Shown: one piece after another, positions 1-5,865 of the stretch | Numbering within the stretch: the first letter of the stretch is position 1 | Layout of the letters: each line of letters starts with the position of its first letter | DNA from: Deltaproteobacteria bacterium | GTDB lineage: Bacteria; Desulfobacterota; Binatia; DP-6 | NCBI GenBank assembly: GCA_005879245.1 | Contig: VBLA01000139.1 | Span: forward strand, 1 to 5,874 | DNA: 5,874 bases | Direction of reading: 5' to 3' | Notes under the pieces: generated by a model | Databases searched by the model: none | Told to the model about the DNA's origin: nothing | The model's input: the letters and a program-made list of their open reading frames with translations, nothing else | Translations under genes and position numbers: made by a program

Positions 1-1
1 C

Positions 2-172
2 GTGGATCGCCTCGGGGGCACGATCGACGTCGAGAGTACTCCGGGCCGCGGCACCAGGTTCCGCGTCCTCCTACCGGGCTACACCGACGACGGCCACCCG
101 CCCGTCGTCCCGGACCAGGATTCCGGACGGCGAGAAGATCTCGACGCGAGCCACGGAGCACCGCAGCAGTAG
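2..172 (+). CDS. Sensor histidine kinase, C-terminal fragment (5' end outside window)
   Basis: This is the last 56 codons of a gene that begins left of the window; the frame is open to the edge and ends at TAG 170-172. Residues 5-25 carry GGTIDVES, then GRGT, then FRVLLP. This is the typical end of the HATPase_c domain of sensor histidine kinases, with the G2-box glycines (GxGT) of the ATP lid and the final beta strand. The family autophosphorylates a histidine and passes the phosphate to a response regulator. The remaining 31 or so residues form a polar, Pro/Asp-rich tail with no recognisable domain; no receiver domain follows. The sensor and dimerisation parts are not visible, so the stimulus is unknown. 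The class assignment rests only on this short block, but the match is characteristic. Confidence 0.85.
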   Translation: MDRLGGTIDVESTPGRGTRFRVLLPGYTDDGHPPVVPDQDSGRREDLDASHGAPQQ

Positions 173-178
173 CCTCGC

Positions 179-385
179 ATGGAGCGGAAGGCCACATCGC
201 CCGTGTTCGCCGTGACGTGCGCCAAGTGCCACGTGACCCTGCTCACCACGCCCCGGATCACCGACCCGGAGTTGCAGGGGATGGAGAAGCACCTCCGGCA
301 GCGCCATCCCGACGTGCGACTGAGCGGGGTACCGGCGCTCGGCGAGGTCCTCGATCACTACCGCGTGACGCCGTCTCAGCAGTAG
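179..385 (+). CDS. Small hypothetical protein with a possible C2H2-type zinc site
   Basis: This encodes 68 residues of unknown function that I cannot assign to a named family. It has Cys14-x2-Cys17 near the N-terminus and His38-x4-His43 in a charged, probably helical stretch (MEKHLRQRHP). That spacing resembles a C2H2 zinc finger with a long 20-residue linker, so metal binding is plausible but inferred. There is no signal peptide or membrane segment, so it is probably cytosolic. ATG 179 is the first start after the kinase stop, 6 bases away. No strong Shine-Dalgarno is visible (only GGAG near 155-158, too far upstream), so it may be translated by coupling to the kinase gene. The Cys and His pairs and the absence of a better frame on the other strand favour a real gene; co-transcription with the kinase is likely. 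Confidence 0.65.
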   Translation: MERKATSPVFAVTCAKCHVTLLTTPRITDPELQGMEKHLRQRHPDVRLSGVPALGEVLDHYRVTPSQQ

Positions 386-401
386 CGGCGCCTATCGCCG
401 C
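385..401. terminator. Possible bidirectional hairpin between convergent genes
   Basis: A perfect 6-bp stem, GCGGCG/CGCCGC, with the 5-base loop CCTAT sits exactly where the small plus-strand gene (stop 383-385) and the GST gene (stop 394-392) converge. It overlaps the last base of one stop codon and contains the other. Neither side has a T-run, so it is not a classical intrinsic terminator. It could slow or end transcription from both sides, or be chance in GC-rich DNA. Confidence 0.3.
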
Positions 402-1162
402 GCCCTTCGCCCGCGAGTGCCGCGCGACGGCCGCCGCGGCGCCGGTGCATCGAGCTCGGGATACCGCCGGAAGATCCCCTCCTGGTTGAAGGGCCGCCGG
501 CGCTTCGATGTGAGGTACGCCGCGATCCGCGGCCGCTCGGCGACGCGATCGTGCAGCGTGACCAGCCGCGGGATCTTCCGCTCGAGCCGCGCCAGCGCGT
601 TCGGGAATGCATAGCGCAGTCCCTCGACCACCTGAAACGCCGACAGGTCCACGTAGGTGAGATCGCCTCCGACGAGCCACCGCCCGGCGCTCGCCGCGTT
701 GCGCGCGAGGACGTCCTCGAGCCATCCGAGGTACTTCGGCATCCGCTCCTTCAGGAAGACCGGCGCGCGCCGCTTCGCCTCCTTCTTCTGCTCTTCGTAG
801 TAGAGGCTCCCGGCGATCGGATGGTGGGTGTCGTGGATCTCGCCCACGAAGTCGGCGATCGTGAGCCCGATCTGGCTCGCCTCCGCGCGGAGCGTCTCGT
901 GGTCGGGCACGAGGCCCAGCCTCGGCGCCAGAAAATCGAGGATGTTGGCGGTCTGCGACACGACGGCATCACCGACCTTCACGAACGGCGCCGCGAACGG
1001 CAGCGCACCCGGCTCCTTGCCCCCGAGGAACCGCATCATCGCCGCCATGCCGCCCTTGGCTCGCGCGACGTCGACATAGTCGGCGCCGGCTTCCTCGAGC
1101 AGGAGGCGGACGAACTCGCCGCGGCCCTGGATCGTCGGCCAGTAGTAGAGCTCGACGCGCAT
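392..1162 (-). CDS. Glutathione S-transferase family protein
   Basis: This encodes 256 residues with the two-domain cytosolic GST fold. Residues 4-26 (ELYYWP, GRGEFVRLLLEEAG) match the thioredoxin-like N-terminal domain of Tyr-type GSTs (sigma/mu/alpha-like), with Tyr7 or Tyr8 as candidate catalytic residue. Residues 54-82 follow the usual pattern: a Pro before the beta3 strand, SQT at 69-71 where the glutathione gamma-glutamyl contact lies, then the ILDFLAPRLGL helix. The C-terminal helical domain has the N-capping pattern GGDLTYVDL at 165-173. The length is slightly above the usual 200-230 residues because of an Arg/Pro-rich tail (about 240-256) of no known role. The family conjugates glutathione to electrophiles or acts as isomerase or peroxidase; the substrate here is unknown. 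I chose ATG 1162 because the fold begins there; the same frame continues to 1627 but that extension overlaps the upstream gene in another frame. Confidence 0.88.
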   Translation of the reverse strand: MRVELYYWPTIQGRGEFVRLLLEEAGADYVDVARAKGGMAAMMRFLGGKEPGALPFAAPFVKVGDAVVSQTANILDFLAPRLGLVPDHETLRAEASQIGLTIADFVGEIHDTHHPIAGSLYYEEQKKEAKRRAPVFLKERMPKYLGWLEDVLARNAASAGRWLVGGDLTYVDLSAFQVVEGLRYAFPNALARLERKIPRLVTLHDRVAERPRIAAYLTSKRRRPFNQEGIFRRYPELDAPAPRRPSRGTRGRRARR

Positions 1163-1164
1163 CG

Positions 1165-1542
1165 TCAGGTGTCGGCCAGGACGTAGCCGGGGACATCCGC
1201 CGCGCGGAAGAACGCGCGGAGCGCGGCGGGAAGGCGTCCCCTGGCATGGTCGAAGCCGACGATGCGCGGGTTCCGCAGCGTGACCCGGCCTCCCATGCGA
1301 TCGAGCTCGCACTTCCTGGCCCGGACGATGTTCCGCGCCCAGTCCACGTCGCGACCGTACGTCATCGGGATCACGATGCCCGCGCGGCTGCGGAACGCGA
1401 CCACCGGCGTGCGGTAGGCGTGGCCGGTCTTCCGTCCGACGTGGTGCACGACGGCCAGCGGCGGGACGAGCCAGGCGAACGTCCCCATCAGGGGATTGGT
1501 CAACACCCGGTTCACGCGGCGCATGAAGTGGGGGATGTGCAT
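1165..1542 (-). CDS. DDN/F420-type nitroreductase-like protein (split beta-barrel)
   Basis: This encodes 125 residues resembling the deazaflavin-dependent nitroreductase family (TIGR00026/DUF385 group, Mycobacterium Ddn). Visible hallmarks are HVGRKTGHAYRTPV at 34-47, matching the family's GRKSG...R.TPL block, and DWARNIVRA at 67-75, matching its W..NL.A element, which leads into the next strands. Family members bind F420H2 (some FMN or other ligands) and reduce nitro compounds or enones, or serve other redox roles. Cofactor use cannot be read from the sequence. The hydrophobic stretch at about 18-33 is probably part of the fold rather than a membrane segment. ATG 1542 has a Shine-Dalgarno-like AGGGTGG 6 bases upstream. 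The stop TGA is followed by 2 bases and then the GST ATG, so the two genes are probably coupled. It is the first gene of a two-gene minus-strand unit, divergent from the ThDP enzyme. Confidence 0.82.
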   Translation of the reverse strand: MHIPHFMRRVNRVLTNPLMGTFAWLVPPLAVVHHVGRKTGHAYRTPVVAFRSRAGIVIPMTYGRDVDWARNIVRARKCELDRMGGRVTLRNPRIVGFDHARGRLPAALRAFFRAADVPGYVLADT

Positions 1543-1548
1543 GGCGCA

Positions 1549-1555
1549 CCACCCT
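1549..1555 (-). promoter_or_regulatory. Ribosome binding site of the nitroreductase-like gene
   Basis: On the minus strand AGGGTGG lies 6 bases before ATG 1542, a good spacing for a Shine-Dalgarno site. It supports the start at 1542 over the open upstream extension of the frame. Confidence 0.6.
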
Positions 1556-1655
1556 ATCGCCGGGGCCGCCCGCCGTCGATGCCGGCGCGAGGAACGCCCG
1601 ACGGCACGCCTGGGCCGGCACGGGCAAGAGCTGCTACAAGAGCCGCGAGTCCCAC

Positions 1656-1664
1656 GAGGAGGTG
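1656..1664 (+). promoter_or_regulatory. Strong ribosome binding site of the ThDP enzyme gene
   Basis: GAGGAGGTG closely matches the consensus Shine-Dalgarno and ends 4 bases before ATG 1669. It is the best such site in the window and fixes the start, ruling out the upstream in-frame extension that runs back to 1246 across the opposite-strand gene. Confidence 0.9.
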
Positions 1665-1668
1665 TCCG

Positions 1669-3372
1669 ATGGCCGAGCTGAACGGTGGACGGCTGCTGGC
1701 CCGCTGCCTCGCCAACGAGGGCGTCCGTTTCGTCTTCGGTCTCCCGTCGCCCGAGATCGACCCGCTGCTGGCGGCGCTCGGCGAGCACGGCATACGCCTC
1801 GTGCCTTTCCGCCACGAGGCCGCCGGGGCGCACATGGCCGAGGGGCTCTACAAGACGACGGGCCAGGTGGCGGTCGTGATCGGCAACCCCGGTCCCGGCT
1901 CGGCCAACCTGCTCGCGGGCGTGATCACGGCGCGGCACGAGGGCGTGCCGCTCGTGGCAATCACCTCGCAGCACCGCCTGGGGATCGTCTACCCGTCGCC
2001 GCCGTCGACCTTTCAGGGACAGGACCAGCTCGACGTGTACAAGCCGGTCGTCAAGTGGAGCGGACCGATCTTCTCGTGGGAGCGCATCCCGGAGGTCGTG
2101 CGGCTCGCGTTCCGCGAGATGTGGACGGGCCGGCCGGGACCGGTGCACATCGAGCTGCCCGCGCCGGTCCTCTACGCGACGGGGGACGCGTCGAGCGTGC
2201 GCGTGCCGCCGCCCGCCGCGTACCGCGCTCCGCTGCCCGAGGCGTCCGACGCCCGGATCACGGAGATCGCGGACCTGCTGGCCGGCGCCGCGCGCCCGCT
2301 CGTGATCGCGGGCTCCGGCGTCGATCGCGCCGGGGCCAACGAGGCCCTGCTCGGCGTCGTCGAGCGGCTCGGGTGCCCCGTGCTCACCTCCATGGCTGGC
2401 CGTGCCGTGGTGCCGCTCGACCATCCGAACGCGGTCTACGGCCTCGGCGCCGGCGGCGACCTCGCCAAGCGGGAAGCCGACGTCGTGCTCGTCGCGGGGT
2501 CGCGGCTCGGCAACCTCGACCTCCCGTACGACAAGTACTGGGGGGATCCGACCACGCAGCGAGTCGTCCAGATCGACATCGACCCGCGGCACATCGGCGT
2601 GACCCGCCCGCTGGCGCTCGGCATCGTCGCCGACGTGAAGCCGGCGCTCGCGAGCCTGGCCTCGGCGCTCGAGACGAGGCGGGCGCGGCCGCGGGATCCG
2701 GGCTTCCTCGCCCGCTGCCGTCGCGCGGCGGACGAGTGGTGGAAGGAGCAGATGGGCGTGGTCGAGAGCTGGGCCGGACCGGGCCTCCACCCGGCCCGCG
2801 TGATGCAGGCGATCGGCACCGCGTTCGGCCGGGAGCCGATCTACGTGACCGACGGCGGCTTCACGTCGCTCTGGGCGTACTGGTTCCTGCCGCCGACGCG
2901 CCCGCGCTCGTATCTCAGCATCCTCGAGCTCGGCATGCTCGGCACGGGCGTGCCCTCGGCCCTCGGCGCGAAGCTCGGGAGCCCCGACCGCGAGGTCGTG
3001 TGCATCACCGGCGACGGCGCGGCCGGCTTCCACTTCATGGAGATGCAGTCCGCCGCGCGCGAGCGCACCAAGATCACCGTCGTCGTCTTCGCCGAGGGCT
3101 CGTGGTCGATGGAGATCCCGAACGAGCAGATGCTCTACGGGCAGAACTTCGGCACGGAGATGGGGACGGTGCGCTGGGACGTGGTGGCGCGCGGGCTCGG
3201 CTGTGAGGGTCTCTACGCCGAGAGCCTCGGCGAGGTCGAAGCGGCGCTCGCCAAGGCTCGCGGCGTCGCGGGCCCGGTGGTCATCTGCGTCCGGACCGAT
3301 CGCGCCGCCAACCTGTCCGTGGCACCCGAGCCAGGACTGCGCTTCGCGGAGGTGTACCAGGGGCCGATGTGA
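1669..3372 (+). CDS. Thiamine diphosphate-dependent enzyme, acetolactate synthase-like
   Basis: This encodes 567 residues, the usual length for the acetolactate synthase/benzoylformate decarboxylase superfamily. The three domains are in order. The N-terminal Pyr domain (about 1-170) has FRHEAAGAHMAEG with the ThDP-activating Glu50, then GNPGPGSANL (72-81), FQGQDQ (115-120) and GRPGPVHIELP (154-164). The middle domain (about 190-340) includes PLVIAGSGV and VVQIDID. The C-terminal PP domain has LGMLGTGVPSALGAKL (421-436) and GDG at 448-450. The Mg-binding motif normally ends in Asn-Asn 24-27 residues after GDG; here the place, exactly 24 residues on, holds Ala475-Glu476. The family decarboxylates or carboligates 2-keto acids in the cytosol. 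The substrate here is unknown, and lack of an adjacent small regulatory subunit gene argues against ordinary branched-chain synthesis. The start is set by a strong ribosome binding site. A methyltransferase gene follows after 16 bases, probably co-transcribed. Confidence 0.88.
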   Translation: MAELNGGRLLARCLANEGVRFVFGLPSPEIDPLLAALGEHGIRLVPFRHEAAGAHMAEGLYKTTGQVAVVIGNPGPGSANLLAGVITARHEGVPLVAITSQHRLGIVYPSPPSTFQGQDQLDVYKPVVKWSGPIFSWERIPEVVRLAFREMWTGRPGPVHIELPAPVLYATGDASSVRVPPPAAYRAPLPEASDARITEIADLLAGAARPLVIAGSGVDRAGANEALLGVVERLGCPVLTSMAGRAVVPLDHPNAVYGLGAGGDLAKREADVVLVAGSRLGNLDLPYDKYWGDPTTQRVVQIDIDPRHIGVTRPLALGIVADVKPALASLASALETRRARPRDPGFLARCRRAADEWWKEQMGVVESWAGPGLHPARVMQAIGTAFGREPIYVTDGGFTSLWAYWFLPPTRPRSYLSILELGMLGTGVPSALGAKLGSPDREVVCITGDGAAGFHFMEMQSAARERTKITVVVFAEGSWSMEIPNEQMLYGQNFGTEMGTVRWDVVARGLGCEGLYAESLGEVEAALAKARGVAGPVVICVRTDRAANLSVAPEPGLRFAEVYQGPM

Positions 3373-3388
3373 TAGGGGTCGCCCCGCG

Positions 3389-4162
3389 ATGCGGATGATC
3401 GAGCTCTACAGCTCACTGAGCGGCGACTACCAGCGAGCGTTCCAGGTGTTCCTGGACCACACCGACCAGAAGGCGACGGCGCGCGCCTGGCTCGAGCGCC
3501 TCGTCGCGGGGCTCCCGTCGCGCCGGGTCTTCGTCGACGCCGGAGCTGGCAACGGCAAGGTGACCGCGTGGTTCACCGACGCGTTCGAGCACACGATCGC
3601 GATCGAGCCGAACCCCCACCTGCGCGCCGACCTGGCGCAGCACTGTCCATCGGTCGAGGTGCTGCCGGATACCATTCTCGAAGCCAGCCCCTCGCAGCCG
3701 GGCGACCTCGTGCTCTGCTCCCACGTGCTCTACTACATCGATGGCGAGGCGTGGATGGCGCACGTGGAGCGCATGGCATCCTGGCTGGCAGCGAACGGCG
3801 TGCTGGTCGTGGCCATCCAGAACCAGGATACCGATTGCATGCGGATGCTGGACCACTTCTACGGGTGGCGCTTCGACCTCCGCGCCCTGGTGACGCGGCT
3901 CCACGCCGAGCACGGCCAGCAGCTCGCGGTGACCCTCGAGACGGTCCCCGCACATGTCACGACGCAGGACTTCGAGCGCGCCTACGTCGTGGCCGAGTTC
4001 ATGATGAACCTCCCGCCGTCAGCCTACCCCGTGCCGCGACGCGACCTCGAGGCGTACGTGCAGCAGACCTTCCGCTGCGACGACGGGTATCGCTTCTCCT
4101 GTCACCAGGACTTCTTGCAGATTCGCCGCCGGCTCGCCGGCGCTCACGGGCTCATCTCGTAA
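3389..4162 (+). CDS. Class I SAM-dependent methyltransferase, histamine N-methyltransferase-like
   Basis: This encodes 257 residues of a Rossmann-fold methyltransferase. Motif I is VFVDAGAGNGK at 47-57, the acidic residue after strand 2 is Glu73 in AIEPN, and the post-II/motif IV region is LVLCSHVLYYID at 107-118. From memory of the human protein, the N-terminal YQRAFQVFLDH (14-24) and the VLYYID block line up with YVESFRRFLNH and MLYYVKD of histamine N-methyltransferase, and the C-terminal part (about 199-246) also has a similar order of elements. The methyl acceptor is unknown; a small amine or other small metabolite is a guess. Cytosolic, with no signal or membrane segment. Two in-frame ATGs (3389 and 3395) are possible; AGGGG at 3374-3378 favours 3389 with 10-base spacing. 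It follows the ThDP gene closely, suggesting one pathway. The last 19 bases overlap the opposing acyl-CoA dehydrogenase-like gene. Confidence 0.85.
   Translation: MRMIELYSSLSGDYQRAFQVFLDHTDQKATARAWLERLVAGLPSRRVFVDAGAGNGKVTAWFTDAFEHTIAIEPNPHLRADLAQHCPSVEVLPDTILEASPSQPGDLVLCSHVLYYIDGEAWMAHVERMASWLAANGVLVVAIQNQDTDCMRMLDHFYGWRFDLRALVTRLHAEHGQQLAVTLETVPAHVTTQDFERAYVVAEFMMNLPPSAYPVPRRDLEAYVQQTFRCDDGYRFSCHQDFLQIRRRLAGAHGLIS
4127..4142 (-). terminator. Possible hairpin just after the acyl-CoA dehydrogenase-like stop
   Basis: Read on the minus strand, a perfect 6-bp stem, CGCCGG/CCGGCG, with a CGAG tetraloop begins one base after the TGA at 4146-4144. It lies within the last codons of the opposing methyltransferase gene. 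No T-run follows, so a classical intrinsic terminator is not supported. It could be a GC-only terminator or an effect of coding composition. Confidence 0.25.
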
Positions 4163-5865
4163 GCGTCCCGGAGCGGCAGCACCATCTCGTTCCATACCCG
4201 GTCGTAGCGCGCGGCGTCCTCGACCGGCTTCCGGATCATGCGCAGCGCGAACCCCATCTGCGACTCGTTGCTGGCGCGACGCCCGTGGAGCTCGACGGCG
4301 TGACGCGAGAAATCGCGCACCAGGACGTCGAAGATCTGGTCGACCAGTGCCGGCTCGATGCCGTAGATGCGCGCGTTCTCGAGGATGAGCTGCGCATAGA
4401 CGACGAGCGCGAAGAGCTCGCCGCCCGCGAGCAGGAAATCGACGTCCTTTCGCTGCGCCTCGTCCGGGGGCACGGTCGCGAGCATCTCACGAAAGACCTC
4501 GATCTGCTCCGCGAGCAGCGCGACGTTGGGGAGATCCCAGCTCGCCAGGCTCTTCCGGTAGTCGTGAAACCGGATCGAGCCGAGGCCCCGGGCCGGGCCC
4601 TGCGCGAAGAGGAAGTCGTCGTTGGCCGCGTCGTCGCGCCGGGGGACCTCGGGGAGGACGTTGAGCGAGTCGTCGGCGGCGAAAAAGTAGCTCGGCATGA
4701 ACTTCACGATGAGCGCGATGTTCACGTGCACCGTGCCTTCGAGCTTCGGCAGCGCGCGGATGTCGACCGCCGCCTGCTCGAAGTACATGTTCTTCTCGAA
4801 GCCCTTGGCGGCGATCGCATCCCACAGGAGATCGATCACGGCCTCGCCCTGCGTAGTGACCTTCATCTTCACCATCGGGTTGTAGAGCAGATAGCGCCGA
4901 TCCTGGGGCGACGCCGCGCGCATGTAGTCGGCGGCGCGGAGCGCGAAGAGCTTCATCGCCACCAGACGCGCGTAGGCGTCCACGAACATCCGGCGGACGT
5001 GGCTCATGTCGGTGACGTGCATCCCGTAGAGCCTGCGGTTCGCGGCATGGTGGATCGCCTCGTAGAAGGCGTGCGTGCAGATGCCGATCGTCGCCCATCC
5101 GAGGTTGAACTTGCCGACGTTCACCGTGTTGAGGGCGTTGTCCCAGGCGTCCTGTCCCTTGGCCAGGATGTCGCCCTCCGTGATCGGATAGTCGTGCAGC
5201 GCGTACTCGGAGACGAAGTTCTGGCTCGCCACCACGTTCTTCACCAGCTCGTAGCGCTCGTCACGCGGGTCGACCGCGAAGAAGACGTAGTCGCCCGCAC
5301 CCGTGCCGCGGCCGCCGAGCTTGCCGAACGTCGACACGAGCGCGGCCGCGTTGCCGTTGCCGATGTAGTACTTGCGGCCGTTCGCCACGTAGCGGCCCTC
5401 GCCGACGGGCGTGAGCGTCATCTCGGTCGAGTAGATGTCGGCGCCGTGCTCGCGCTCCGAGAGGCCGAACGCGAAGATGCCGCCGTCTGCGAGTAAGCGC
5501 CCCGCCCGCTGCTTCAGCTCCTCGTTGCGGCTCATCCAGATGGGTCCGAGGCCGAGCACGGTCACTTGCCACGTGTACCAGTACTGGAGCCCGTAGAAGC
5601 CCAGGATCTCGGCGAACTCGCAGATGCGCCAGGTGTCCCAGCGGGCATCGGGCGCCCCGTAGCCGGCCGGCGTCGAGATGGTGGCGAAGAGGCGCTCGCG
5701 CCGGACGAAGTCGAGGAAGTCCCCATACCAGACACGCGAATGGTAGTCCGCCTTCAGCCGGGTCTTGCCCTTGGCCTCGAAGAAGTCGACCGTCTTGCGC
5801 ATCACCTCGGCGGAGCGGGCGTCCGGGTAGGGCCGGGTGAGGCTTCGCGGGTTCAGGAGGATCAT
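4144..5865 (-). CDS. Acyl-CoA dehydrogenase-like flavoprotein with C-terminal extension
   Basis: This encodes 573 residues with the three-part acyl-CoA dehydrogenase core. A helical N-terminal domain (about 1-125) is followed by the beta-domain block FGLSEREHGAD (133-143) and GRKYYIGNGNAA (163-174). The C-terminal helical domain includes RRLYG (277-281) and VDIRALPKLEGT (367-378), where Glu376 aligns with the catalytic base of medium-chain enzymes. The family dehydrogenates acyl-CoA thioesters with FAD and passes electrons to ETF. Both PROSITE-type signatures are degenerate: His140 and Ala142 replace the small residue and Ser/Thr of the first, and the Q..GG of the second is missing. About 180 residues follow the core, predicted helical, a layout known from very-long-chain enzymes, whereas simple family members have about 380-400 residues. 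ATG 5865 is 9 bases from the window edge and the frame stays open to it, so the true start may lie outside. The substrate is unknown and may not be a fatty acyl-CoA. Confidence 0.85.
   Translation of the reverse strand: MILLNPRSLTRPYPDARSAEVMRKTVDFFEAKGKTRLKADYHSRVWYGDFLDFVRRERLFATISTPAGYGAPDARWDTWRICEFAEILGFYGLQYWYTWQVTVLGLGPIWMSRNEELKQRAGRLLADGGIFAFGLSEREHGADIYSTEMTLTPVGEGRYVANGRKYYIGNGNAAALVSTFGKLGGRGTGAGDYVFFAVDPRDERYELVKNVVASQNFVSEYALHDYPITEGDILAKGQDAWDNALNTVNVGKFNLGWATIGICTHAFYEAIHHAANRRLYGMHVTDMSHVRRMFVDAYARLVAMKLFALRAADYMRAASPQDRRYLLYNPMVKMKVTTQGEAVIDLLWDAIAAKGFEKNMYFEQAAVDIRALPKLEGTVHVNIALIVKFMPSYFFAADDSLNVLPEVPRRDDAANDDFLFAQGPARGLGSIRFHDYRKSLASWDLPNVALLAEQIEVFREMLATVPPDEAQRKDVDFLLAGGELFALVVYAQLILENARIYGIEPALVDQIFDVLVRDFSRHAVELHGRRASNESQMGFALRMIRKPVEDAARYDRVWNEMVLPLRDAYEMSP

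Larger units (their letters stand above)
1543..1668. promoter_or_regulatory. Divergent intergenic region, presumed to hold both promoters
   Basis: These 126 bases separate the minus-strand nitroreductase/GST pair from the plus-strand ThDP enzyme/methyltransferase pair, so both transcription units should start here unless their promoters lie in the neighbouring genes. The sequence is very GC-rich. I see only a weak -10-like TACAAG at 1635-1640 on the plus strand, with no convincing -35, and no clear minus-strand promoter. No riboswitch or operator is recognisable. The assignment follows from gene layout, not from a motif. Confidence 0.45.

Noticed and set aside
258..725. 155-codon minus-strand frame overlapping the GST and the small gene
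   Set aside because: It is a frame-shifted shadow of the GST 3' end with Arg/Ala-rich composition and no motif.
1572..1605. 7-bp inverted repeat GCCGTCG / CGACGGC with a 20-base loop in the divergent intergenic region
   Set aside because: In 126 bases this rich in GC, about one such repeat is expected by chance at free spacing, and there is no regulator gene nearby, so an operator call is not supported.
1163..1627. In-frame N-terminal extension of the GST by 155 codons
   Set aside because: The extension is the nitroreductase-like gene read in a different frame and is Arg/Pro-rich; the GST fold begins right at ATG 1162.
1246..1668. In-frame N-terminal extension of the ThDP enzyme
   Set aside because: It runs antisense through the nitroreductase-like gene, shows no domain, and the consensus ribosome binding site at 1656-1664 marks ATG 1669 as the start.
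1165..3033. 622-codon open frame on the minus strand, opposite the ThDP gene
   Set aside because: Only its last 125 codons (the nitroreductase-like protein) make sense; the rest is low-complexity Arg/Ala/His/Asp sequence antisense to the ThDP enzyme.
3594..3605. 12-bp perfect palindrome CGATCGCGATCG
   Set aside because: It lies inside the methyltransferase and encodes part of the conserved TIAIE strand; it occurs once in the spot and is explained by codon choice.
3568..5496. 642-codon open frame on the plus strand, opposite the dehydrogenase-like gene
   Set aside because: Its translation is dominated by Arg, Ala, Val, Asp and His with no recognisable fold, and it covers parts of two genes with clear motifs. 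It is an antisense shadow caused by high GC content.
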